Shown here: in pieces, positions 57,743-64,000 of the stretch
Position numbering within the stretch: the stretch's first letter is position 1
How the letters are laid out: every line of letters begins with the position of its first letter
Source of the DNA: an uncultured Clostridia bacterium
Lineage (GTDB): Bacteria; Bacillota; Clostridia; Oscillospirales; Ruminococcaceae
Length of the DNA stretch: 64,000 bases
Assembly (NCBI GenBank): GCA_944386805.1
Contig: CALXCO010000001.1
Span: 124,001-188,000, forward strand
Direction: 5' to 3'
Notes under the pieces: model-generated
The model's input: only the letters and a program-made list of their open reading frames with translations
Database searches by the model: none
What the model was told of the DNA's origin: nothing
Translations under genes and position numbers: made by a program

Positions 57743-58882
57743 ATGGAACTTTTATCGCCCAAAGCAATTGAATATGCGGAAAGTTGTCAGCAAGAACTGG
57801 AACAGCTTCTGCTGACCCTCTGCCGGATTCCGGCGCCATCTCATCAGGAGGATGAACGGGCAAAATTCTGCCGGGACTGGTTTGTTCAGGCCGGTGGAAA
57901 AGAGACCTATATCGATGAGGCAAAAAATGTGGTTTGTCCCTGGCATGTCACGGAAGATAAACCGATTATCGTCTTTATGGCACATACCGACACGGTTTTC
58001 CCGGACTTGACGCCGTTTGAACCGGTTGTCACCGATGATCGAATCAGCTGTCCTGGTGTTGGGGATGATACCGCCAACCTTGCGGTATTGATGCTGGCCG
58101 CACGGTACATGATGGACAATGAAATCCCGATCGGATGCGGCGTTTTGTTTGTCGCGAACTCCTGTGAAGAGGGTCTGGGCAATCTGAAAGGCAGCCGTCA
58201 GCTGATGAAAGACTATGGCAGTCGTATCCGGGCGGTCATCTCGTTTGATGGCTATCTGGAGGGAATTACCCATCAGGCTGTCGGTTCTCATCGCTATCGG
58301 GTCGAGATTCGCACACCGGGTGGACATTCTTATGCCAACTTTGGCAAACCGAATGCGATTCATCTGCTTTCTGAGCTGATTCATACCCTGTATCAAATCA
58401 AAATTCCGGAGGGAATGGGGTATACGACTTATAATGTCGGCTGCATCGAAGGTGGAACGTCGGTCAATACCATCGCGCAGAATGCGTCGATGCTGTATGA
58501 ATACCGTTCGGATGATAAACGGGGACTGGACTATATGCAGCAGGCATTTGAGCAGACAGTGGCGGACTGCCGTGCAAAGGGAATCGATGTCCGGGTGGAA
58601 AAAATTGGCGAGCGTCCCTGCTCCGGAAATCCCGATCCCGGCATGATGGAGTGGCTGGAAAAAACTGCTCAGCAGGCCGTGAAGGAGTATGCCGGTGTAA
58701 TGCCGGGCCTTGGCTCCGGCTCCACCGACTGCAATATTCCGCTGTCAATGGATATTCCGGCGATTTGTCCGGGTGTCGTATCAGGCGGCGGCGCCCATAC
58801 CCGCGAAGAGTACATCCTGCGCAGCAGTTTGCTGCCGGGATTGAAGGTAGGGCTTGCACTGATGGTCTTATATATGAAATGA
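57743..58882 (+). CDS. M20-family metallopeptidase
   Basis: The 379 residues show M20 metal ligands in MAHTDTVFPD, GVGDDTANL, NSCEEGLGN and near the end GGGAHTREE. The protein is a di-zinc amino- or carboxypeptidase of the peptidase T/DapE type. ATG 57743 is preceded by GAGGAGG; the ATG overlapping the tldE stop at 57722 has no site. Lying 14 bases after tldE, it may finish breakdown of peptides released by TldD/TldE. Confidence 0.88.
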   Translation: MELLSPKAIEYAESCQQELEQLLLTLCRIPAPSHQEDERAKFCRDWFVQAGGKETYIDEAKNVVCPWHVTEDKPIIVFMAHTDTVFPDLTPFEPVVTDDRISCPGVGDDTANLAVLMLAARYMMDNEIPIGCGVLFVANSCEEGLGNLKGSRQLMKDYGSRIRAVISFDGYLEGITHQAVGSHRYRVEIRTPGGHSYANFGKPNAIHLLSELIHTLYQIKIPEGMGYTTYNVGCIEGGTSVNTIAQNASMLYEYRSDDKRGLDYMQQAFEQTVADCRAKGIDVRVEKIGERPCSGNPDPGMMEWLEKTAQQAVKEYAGVMPGLGSGSTDCNIPLSMDIPAICPGVVSGGGAHTREEYILRSSLLPGLKVGLALMVLYMK

Positions 58883-58916
58883 TATGAGACAGCATCTGAA
58901 TGTTTGGTGAATTTCC

Positions 58917-58945
58917 TTGATTTACAAAGTAACCTATGTTAAAAT
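58917..58945 (+). promoter_or_regulatory. Promoter of the membrane phosphoesterase
   Basis: TTGATT and TAAAAT are 17 bases apart, with TG before the -10 box, 32 bases before the ATG. Confidence 0.65.
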
Positions 58946-58977
58946 AGCAGTATCTTAATGTAGACAGGAAGTTGCCA

Positions 58978-60795
58978 ATGAAATATAAAAAGATTGTGCG
59001 TTGGGGTATTGCTGCGGCAGCTGTCGCGGTAGTTGGAGTCGTGTCGGCCGCATTGTATCTGCGGTACGGCCGGCTGACGCCTGATCTGATTTTGAATGCA
59101 GAGACGTTTGGCACGGAATCGGAGATTGAGCTGATATGGGAGGACTGCTACGGCGGCAGCGTCCGTCTGACAGACGAAGAACAGACGGTAGCGGAACTGA
59201 AACTTGACGGCGATAAAAACGGTACACTCGTTTTTCCTGCCCAGCCGGTGGGAACATACACCGTCGAGTTGGTTTCCTCTTTTGGCAAGGTACTGGACAG
59301 CGAACAGCTGACGGTTACCGACAGCATGATTTTTGCCGAACAGACCGTCACCCAGGTCGGTGACGCTACTGCTATTCGTATCCAGGCCGATGACCTGGGC
59401 GAGGATGCCTGGATCGGCGTGTACGAACGCGGAAAAACACCGGGCGTTGATGACAGCTTTTTGTGGCAGCCGGTAGCGGATGGCATCGCCGGAACGTCGA
59501 TTTATTACCCGCCGCAGATGCGTGGGTCGATTAACCTGTTCAACCGGTATGCCGGCCAGTATACTGTTTATCTTTTTGCGGATGAAGGGTATACAGTGCT
59601 GGGCAGTTGGGATTTTGAGACACAGGAAGACCCGGATACCCTTGCAATGCGGTGGGAACCGTATGAAGAGGTGTCTTCACCGGGTGATTCTTACGGACAG
59701 GTTGTCCTAGTTGGTCGTCCGTCCAGTCCGGACAAGGAGTCCCTCTGGATTTGCTGGGGAAGTGACAACCAGCTGCTGGAAGGATATGAGCCGCTGTTTT
59801 GTCTGAACGCCTATGACCATTATCCGGTCAGCGGGCAGATATCCTCCTGCTCGGTCTTCCCGGAAGGTGCAACGCAGCTGTTGGCCTGCGCGGATGACAA
59901 CGGAAAACCGGGTGAGGTGATGATCAGCGTCTCGATTCAGCCGGAACTGCGGCATACTGAGACGGAAGAACCGAACTTTTCGTTTGCAGCAATTTCAGAC
60001 ACCCATGTGACTGGGTTCCTGCTGGGACACAACAACTGGAATTATTTCCGGGCACTGTCCCAGATTATGGACGTTGAACCGAAGGTCGATTTTATCGTCA
60101 ACAATGGCGATATTACCGATAATGGCTCGGAAAAGGAATATCGCGTCCTCAATATGATTGAAGGACTGGTCGGCGATTTGCCGCCGGTTTATTATTCGAT
60201 CGGCAACCATGATTCGGATAAAAACAAGTCGGATTTTGACCCATTGCGCACCCGTTTTCTGGAACAGACCGGAACGGATGAGGTATACTACAGCTTTGAG
60301 CAGGACGGGTGTACTTTTATTGTCCTGGGCAATGAAGGAGCCGCGGAAAGTGGTGACCCGGACTACGCTTATCTGTCGGATACTCAGCTGGAGTGGCTGG
60401 ACCAGACACTTTCTGAAGCAGAAGGTTTTTCGTTTGTCTTTATTCACCAGCCGCTGTTTGAGACGGTGGCGGCTACCTATGAGGTATCCGACCTGTCGGA
60501 TTCGGACGCAGTCAGGAAGATTGTGGACAAATATCCGAATACGCTGGTGATTTCCGGACATACCCACCGTTCGATCTCCGGTACAGTTGCACTGGTAAAG
60601 GATGGGAACGCTGGTTTCTTGCATGATGGTGTCGTATCCGCCGTCTGGGATGGTGTACAGGACACCGGTGACAGTCAGGGCCTGATTCTGTCGGTCTATG
60701 ACGATCATATCCTGATTGAAGGCCGCAGCTTTGAAAAAGATGCCTGGTTACCGCTTTGCAGCTGGAGAATCGGGCTGGGTGCGTCGGGAAATTGA
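58978..60795 (+). CDS. Membrane-anchored extracellular metallophosphoesterase
   Basis: The product has 605 residues from ATG 58978, which follows AGGAAG. One membrane segment (about 9-28) anchors a large outer part. Residues about 35-325 are beta-rich, Ig-like and carry no catalytic motif. The C-terminal calcineurin-like domain has AISDTHV, NNGDITDNG, IGNHDSD, FIHQPLF and SGHTHRS. The substrate is likely an extracellular phosphate ester or glycan, which cannot be read from the sequence. It is a single gene with its own promoter. Confidence 0.85.
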   Translation: MKYKKIVRWGIAAAAVAVVGVVSAALYLRYGRLTPDLILNAETFGTESEIELIWEDCYGGSVRLTDEEQTVAELKLDGDKNGTLVFPAQPVGTYTVELVSSFGKVLDSEQLTVTDSMIFAEQTVTQVGDATAIRIQADDLGEDAWIGVYERGKTPGVDDSFLWQPVADGIAGTSIYYPPQMRGSINLFNRYAGQYTVYLFADEGYTVLGSWDFETQEDPDTLAMRWEPYEEVSSPGDSYGQVVLVGRPSSPDKESLWICWGSDNQLLEGYEPLFCLNAYDHYPVSGQISSCSVFPEGATQLLACADDNGKPGEVMISVSIQPELRHTETEEPNFSFAAISDTHVTGFLLGHNNWNYFRALSQIMDVEPKVDFIVNNGDITDNGSEKEYRVLNMIEGLVGDLPPVYYSIGNHDSDKNKSDFDPLRTRFLEQTGTDEVYYSFEQDGCTFIVLGNEGAAESGDPDYAYLSDTQLEWLDQTLSEAEGFSFVFIHQPLFETVAATYEVSDLSDSDAVRKIVDKYPNTLVISGHTHRSISGTVALVKDGNAGFLHDGVVSAVWDGVQDTGDSQGLILSVYDDHILIEGRSFEKDAWLPLCSWRIGLGASGN

Positions 60796-60856
60796 TAAAT
60801 TGAAAGAAAATTTACAGATTCCTCATGCCTATTTGCAGTTTTTATGGTTTATCCAC

Positions 60857-60885
60857 TTGTTTTATTTGTGTTTTTGTGGTAAAAT
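60857..60885 (+). promoter_or_regulatory. Promoter of the 60948 gene
   Basis: TTGTTT and TAAAAT are 17 bases apart, with an extended -10 (TGTGGTAAAAT). Confidence 0.7.
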
Positions 60886-60947
60886 AGTGATAGCGTTAAA
60901 TCTGGCTGGGATTTGACCAAATAAAAAGGAAACGGAGAAAAAGACCC

Positions 60948-62063
60948 ATGGCTATTTTCAATAAAGATAAAAAAGGCAAAAAGAAAGAAGACGAAGTAGA
61001 AGAAGGCGTTGCTTCCGCAGCAGCTTCTGAAGAGGCTCCTAAGATTTCGATGACCAAAGGCGGTCAGGAATCCGCTCCTGCTCAGGATAAAAAACCTGGT
61101 AACAATGTTAAACAGTTCAGCGGTCCTCAGGCTGAGCTGATGAAGAAGATCGAAAGCATTGCAAAAGCAATGTACGAAGGCAAACGCGACTGCTACCTGA
61201 TTCTTGACCCCCGTACCACGCTGGAAGAGCTGGAAAAGGGTGAGAGACTTCGCCCGCTGATCAGCCCGCTGAATCAGCAGCGTCCGCTGCCGGTTATCCG
61301 TATTGCGACTGGCTCCATTGTTGCAGATCAGGTTGCAAGAAACTATAAGTGTGTCTGCGAGGATACCGCACTGGTTGCGAAGATTCCTTTTGCCAATATC
61401 TTTACCCTGCTGAACAACCTGATGGTTCCCGGCATCTTTGGCTTTGTCGTATATGAAGGCGGCAAGGAATATGTCGGCAGCACTGTTCATATGTGCTCTT
61501 ACGTTATCAGCGAACTGCTCCAGAAGGATGCAAAACCTTATCTGGATCAGGCAAGAGCAATCCAGGCTCTGCACAACATCCGTGTTTCTCACAGCAAGTT
61601 CTACATGATCGCTGCTGAGGGAACCACCAGAGAAGATGCACAGTCCGGTAAATTCCGTCCTGCTTTCATCGGCCAGAATGGCAGAGCTGTCTGCCCTGTC
61701 TTTGGTGTAAAGTCGGTTGCGGAGAACACGGTTTCCAAGATCTCCCAGAAGATGATGCTGGTTGAGATGAACACCAACCAGATGATCGATAAACTGACTG
61801 AGATTCAGGTCAATTCCGGCAGAGATTTCCCGATCCTGTTTGCTGAAGCAGCCGCTCCGCACGTAATGGCTTCTTCTGCCTTCATCAGCATGGTCTGCGA
61901 TATCAACCGTATTGCAAAACCGGCTGTCCTCACACAGCCCAAGGTAAAACCGGAGGTTGTTACGATGGATGATCATGCTGAATCTGAGCCCAAGATCGAG
62001 GTTGTTGCTTCCAACGATGCTCCTGCTCAGGAAGAATCTTCCGATAATAAGACTGAGGAATAA
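60948..62063 (+). CDS. Unrecognised cytosolic protein with charged ends
   Basis: The 371 residues start MAIFNKDKKGKKKEDEVEEG, lysine-rich then acidic, with low-complexity sequence to about residue 55. A folded middle follows (DCYLILDPRTTLEELEKGERLRP in parts, KIPFANIFTLLNNL, GIFGFVVYEGGKEYVGS). The end is an acidic tail (EESSDNKTEE). No signal peptide or membrane segment. Some likeness to SseB-type N-terminal domains is possible but weak. The strong promoter, good terminator and biased codons suggest steady, fairly high expression. Function unknown. Confidence 0.7.
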   Translation: MAIFNKDKKGKKKEDEVEEGVASAAASEEAPKISMTKGGQESAPAQDKKPGNNVKQFSGPQAELMKKIESIAKAMYEGKRDCYLILDPRTTLEELEKGERLRPLISPLNQQRPLPVIRIATGSIVADQVARNYKCVCEDTALVAKIPFANIFTLLNNLMVPGIFGFVVYEGGKEYVGSTVHMCSYVISELLQKDAKPYLDQARAIQALHNIRVSHSKFYMIAAEGTTREDAQSGKFRPAFIGQNGRAVCPVFGVKSVAENTVSKISQKMMLVEMNTNQMIDKLTEIQVNSGRDFPILFAEAAAPHVMASSAFISMVCDINRIAKPAVLTQPKVKPEVVTMDDHAESEPKIEVVASNDAPAQEESSDNKTEE

Positions 62064-62080
62064 TTCTCTTGTCTAAATTG

Positions 62081-62113
62081 ACAGGCTGTGCTGACTGCAC
62101 AGCCTGTTTTTTG
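62081..62113 (+). terminator. Terminator of the 60948 gene
   Basis: ACAGGCTGTGC and GCACAGCCTGT form a perfect 11-bp stem with loop TGACT, followed by TTTTT. Confidence 0.9.
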
Positions 62114-62126
62114 GTTTATCTGCGGA

Positions 62127-62170
62127 AAAGCTGTCCACGACTTGGAAAAAGTGGACAGCTTTGGTATAAT
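62127..62170 (+). promoter_or_regulatory. sleB-type gene promoter inside a 12-bp inverted repeat
   Basis: AAAGCTGTCCAC and GTGGACAGCTTT (62127-62138 and 62151-62162) flank 12 bases. The -35 box TTGGAA (62142-62147) lies in that spacer and TATAAT (62165-62170) follows 17 bases later. A dimeric regulator on the repeat would cover the promoter. A transcription terminator is unlikely because no T run follows. Confidence 0.65.
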
Positions 62171-62260
62171 CAATCGGTCCTTCCCATACATATGAAAGGC
62201 GGGTGGAAAAGCCATCGCACCATTGCGAAGGAAAGTTCCATCCGGGAAAGGAAGGATTTG

Positions 62261-62740
62261 ATGAAAACATTCATGCGGAAAATGGTTGTGATGATGATTC
62301 TGATGGTATGCTGCTGTCTGCCGATGCAGGCAGGGGCGTCAGATGGCCAGATCGGCTATACGGCGGTTGAACAGGAAATGCTTGGGTACATCGTACAGCA
62401 GGAGGCTGGGGGCTACAGCCTTGAACATAAGCAGGTCATCGCGCAGGTCGTCGTCAACCGGGTGCGTTCCGATCAGTTCCCGGACACAATCACCGGCGTT
62501 CTGACCCAGAAGAATCAGTTTTCTTCACTGTCTAACTGGTATTCCAAAAAGAACAAGCCGGACACAGATACGCTGCAGGCGGTCGAAAACGTCCTGAGCG
62601 GCAGCTGTCAGGATATTACGATGGGAGCGACCTTTTTCTATGCGCCGCAATGGGCCGGACGTTCAGCGGCCAGCTGGTTTGAGAACAGCCTCGACTATCT
62701 GTTCACATTGGACGGGCATCGCTTCTTTAAAGCAGGATAA
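62261..62740 (+). CDS. SleB-type cell wall hydrolase
   Basis: The product has 159 residues from ATG 62261 (site GGAAAGGAAGG). A signal peptide (about 1-27, ending MQAGAS) precedes a Hydrolase_2 domain. It has EQEMLGYIVQQEAGGYS with the likely catalytic glutamate, QVVVNRVRSDQFPDTI, FSSLSNWY, and ATFFYAPQW near the end. SleB and CwlJ relatives are lytic transglycosylases of spore cortex or vegetative wall. Without a peptidoglycan-binding domain this is a minimal secreted form. An earlier in-frame start would cross the promoter. Confidence 0.88.
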   Translation: MKTFMRKMVVMMILMVCCCLPMQAGASDGQIGYTAVEQEMLGYIVQQEAGGYSLEHKQVIAQVVVNRVRSDQFPDTITGVLTQKNQFSSLSNWYSKKNKPDTDTLQAVENVLSGSCQDITMGATFFYAPQWAGRSAASWFENSLDYLFTLDGHRFFKAG

Positions 62741-62749
62741 ATAACAGGA

Positions 62750-62784
62750 AAAACGCCTTCCACATTCATTGTGGAAGGCGTTTT
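62750..62784. terminator. Bidirectional terminator
   Basis: AAAACGCCTTCCACA and TGTGGAAGGCGTTTT form a perfect 15-bp stem between the convergent hydrolase and phosphoribosyltransferase-like genes. Confidence 0.92.
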
Positions 62785-62809
62785 GGAAAAGAAGAGAGGA
62801 AGATGTCTT

Positions 62810-63448
62810 TTAAAGTTTGGAATATCCGTAACTGTTGACCATTGCGTCAATACGCTGTCCAGCTTTGCAGAGAGGGCAGTCCGAGCTGTGATAAATCTCA
62901 TAATCCGGAACTTCAGCACCGGTGAAAATGGCGCTGATCGGGATATCCTGAACCTGATCGACTGCGCTGAATACCGCTGCAATGCCGACCGGCGTTCCGC
63001 CGTAATAATGTACACAGTCAAGCGCACGATTGATGGTCTTACCGGTTGTAACCGAAGCGACCAGCAGGACTACATGTTTGCCGTTGACCATCTTCTGGAC
63101 ATTATCGCGGAGCAGCATCTGGTTAGAGGGGTTGATCTCCGGGGTAATGACCGCGATAGAGACGTCGCGGTTGATGCCGGCCAGACCGGAGTTAGCAATT
63201 GCCCTGGCCAGAAATGCGCCAATGATTTCGGTGCCATCCAGGCAGACAATCGTATCAACCGGTGTGTTAAAGAAAGAAGATGCAAGCTCTGCCGCAGCTT
63301 CTTTCGCCATCAGATGCATACTTTTCAGAGAGGTCATATCGATATAATAATTAACATGGGAATGGCTGGTCGCAAAATGACCGGGGATAATCTTGATGTT
63401 GACGCGGGGATGCTGATGAGATGTAATTTTAATGCTTCTGGATTCCAT
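62810..63448 (-). CDS. Phosphoribosyltransferase-fold protein (PyrE-like)
   Basis: The 212-residue protein has the type I phosphoribosyltransferase plan, with DTIVCLDGTEIIGAFLARA before a PRPP-loop-like strand. That loop reads VVLLVASVTTGKT where active enzymes have an acidic pair (VDDVxTTG), so both acidic residues are replaced by A and S. The C-terminus has SSDCPLCKAGQ, a possible metal-binding pair. AAAGGAGC precedes the ATG. It may be an orotate-type enzyme with altered PRPP contacts, or a binding protein; pyrE identity is not supported. Confidence 0.75.
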   Translation of the reverse strand: MESRSIKITSHQHPRVNIKIIPGHFATSHSHVNYYIDMTSLKSMHLMAKEAAAELASSFFNTPVDTIVCLDGTEIIGAFLARAIANSGLAGINRDVSIAVITPEINPSNQMLLRDNVQKMVNGKHVVLLVASVTTGKTINRALDCVHYYGGTPVGIAAVFSAVDQVQDIPISAIFTGAEVPDYEIYHSSDCPLCKAGQRIDAMVNSYGYSKL

Positions 63449-63502
63449 AAACAGGTGCTCCTTTCATACGTGAAGGGAAGGCAACAGCCTTTCGATATAG
63501 CT

Positions 63503-63531
63503 ATTTTAACACAAAAAATATAAAAAGTAAA
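63503..63531 (-). promoter_or_regulatory. Promoter of the phosphoribosyltransferase-like gene
   Basis: On the minus strand TTTACT and TAAAAT are 17 bases apart, about 55 bases before the ATG. Confidence 0.6.
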
Positions 63532-63598
63532 GTTCTTTTATCTATTTTATCCATATAAAATCAACCAAAATAAATGGCTGTAAATCGTGCAATTCTTC

Positions 63599-63627
63599 TT
63601 GAAAAATGGGCAAAAATCAAGTATAAT
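63599..63627 (+). promoter_or_regulatory. Sigma-A promoter of metF
   Basis: TTGAAA and TATAAT are 17 bases apart. The predicted leader is about 95 bases and shows no SAM riboswitch pattern. Confidence 0.7.
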
Positions 63628-63728
63628 AGATAAAAATAAGCGAAAAATGGCCGAAAGAGGCATTTTTGGCAAAATTAAATCGGTAAGCGGCGTCTGCACG
63701 CTCAGCAAAGAAAAGGACTGAACACAAT

Positions 63729-64000
63729 ATGAAAATACGCGACATTATAAATGCAAGGCCCGTTACAATTTCCTGCGAATTGTTTCCGCCGAAAAAGGAC
63801 AGTGATTTTGCAGGTGTCCAACAGGCTGCAAGAAAGATAGCCGGCCTGCATCCTGATTTCATCAGTATTACATATGGCGCAAGCGGCGGCACCTCCAAAA
63901 ATACGGTCGAAATTGCTTCGATGGTTCAAAAGGAATGCGGGATCACGTCGATTGCCCACCTGACCTGCTATTCTTCGACGCCCGAAGAGGTCGATCAGGT
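63729..64000 (+). CDS. metF: Methylenetetrahydrofolate reductase, 3'-truncated by the window edge
   Basis: MetF reduces 5,10-methylene-THF to 5-methyl-THF for methionine synthesis. Ninety codons are visible with no stop before the edge. The opening MKIRDIINARPVTISCELFPPK is typical, with the conserved glutamate in SCELFPPK, and ISITYGASGG and AHLTCYSSTPEEV follow. AAAGGA lies 12 bases before the ATG, and a good promoter is upstream. Confidence 0.92.
   Translation, partial: MKIRDIINARPVTISCELFPPKKDSDFAGVQQAARKIAGLHPDFISITYGASGGTSKNTVEIASMVQKECGITSIAHLTCYSSTPEEVDQ

Noticed and set aside
63628-63728. SAM riboswitch before metF
   Set aside because: The leader is only about 95 bases, without the conserved kink-turn or core segments of any SAM class.

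Overview
The window looks like a core chromosomal segment of a moderately GC-rich, Gram-positive clostridial bacterium, most likely a gut Oscillospiraceae/Ruminococcaceae-type organism. This placement is an inference. It rests on sigma-A promoters with 17-nt spacing, AGGAGG-like ribosome binding sites, T-box leaders on tyrS and trpS, a lysine riboswitch, a CIRCE operator, RbgA/YlqF, tandem type I signal peptidases, SpoIID-, SleB- and 3D-domain wall proteins and many small Firmicutes-type DUF proteins. Nearly every gene is a recognisable chromosomal gene. I see no prophage, transposase, CRISPR array, rRNA or tRNA. Both ends cut genes: purF at the left and metF at the right.

Layout. 1-6668: the 3' part of purF, a DUF4177 gene, a minus-strand GH2 beta-galactosidase whose 3' end is echoed by two degenerate copies further downstream, then a secreted G5/3D-domain protein with a long leader. 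6878-14235: a CdaR/PucR regulator, then ftsE-ftsX, twin coiled-coil M23 hydrolases and an S41 protease, a division-linked wall remodelling cluster. 14232-20293: T-box/tyrS, rplS, two lepB genes, rbgA and an RNase HII-YraN fusion. 20321-27030: M19 dipeptidase, thrC, a phosphoesterase, then tig-clpP-clpX (nascent-chain folding and proteolysis).

27191-34154: a minus-strand GH1 glycosidase divergent from mgtE, a minus-strand TIM-barrel isomerase, then an overlapping three-gene set (carboxypeptidase-regulatory-like protein, SpoIID-like protein with three peptidoglycan-binding repeats, small protein with two such repeats). None of the three has a visible signal peptide, and this is the least explained locus here. 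34273-40256: a long prs variant, DUF4250, htpG under a perfect CIRCE, and a DUF2500 / metallo-beta-lactamase-fold / unknown-protein trio. 40267-46170: queA-tgt (queuosine) back to back with a lysine-riboswitch operon asd-dapA-dapB plus a free-standing ACT protein (diaminopimelate/lysine supply).

46363-54889: rpsB-tsf, a CapA-type protein, an aminotransferase, T-box/trpS, a GNAT acetyltransferase, and twin ROK-family proteins that lack the usual cysteine zinc motif. 54978-64000: tldD-tldE with an M20 peptidase, a membrane-anchored phosphoesterase, an unrecognised acidic-ended protein, a SleB-type hydrolase whose promoter sits in a 12-bp inverted repeat, a minus-strand phosphoribosyltransferase-fold protein with an altered PRPP loop, and the start of metF. 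All boundaries, promoters and hairpins were read by eye without database searches.
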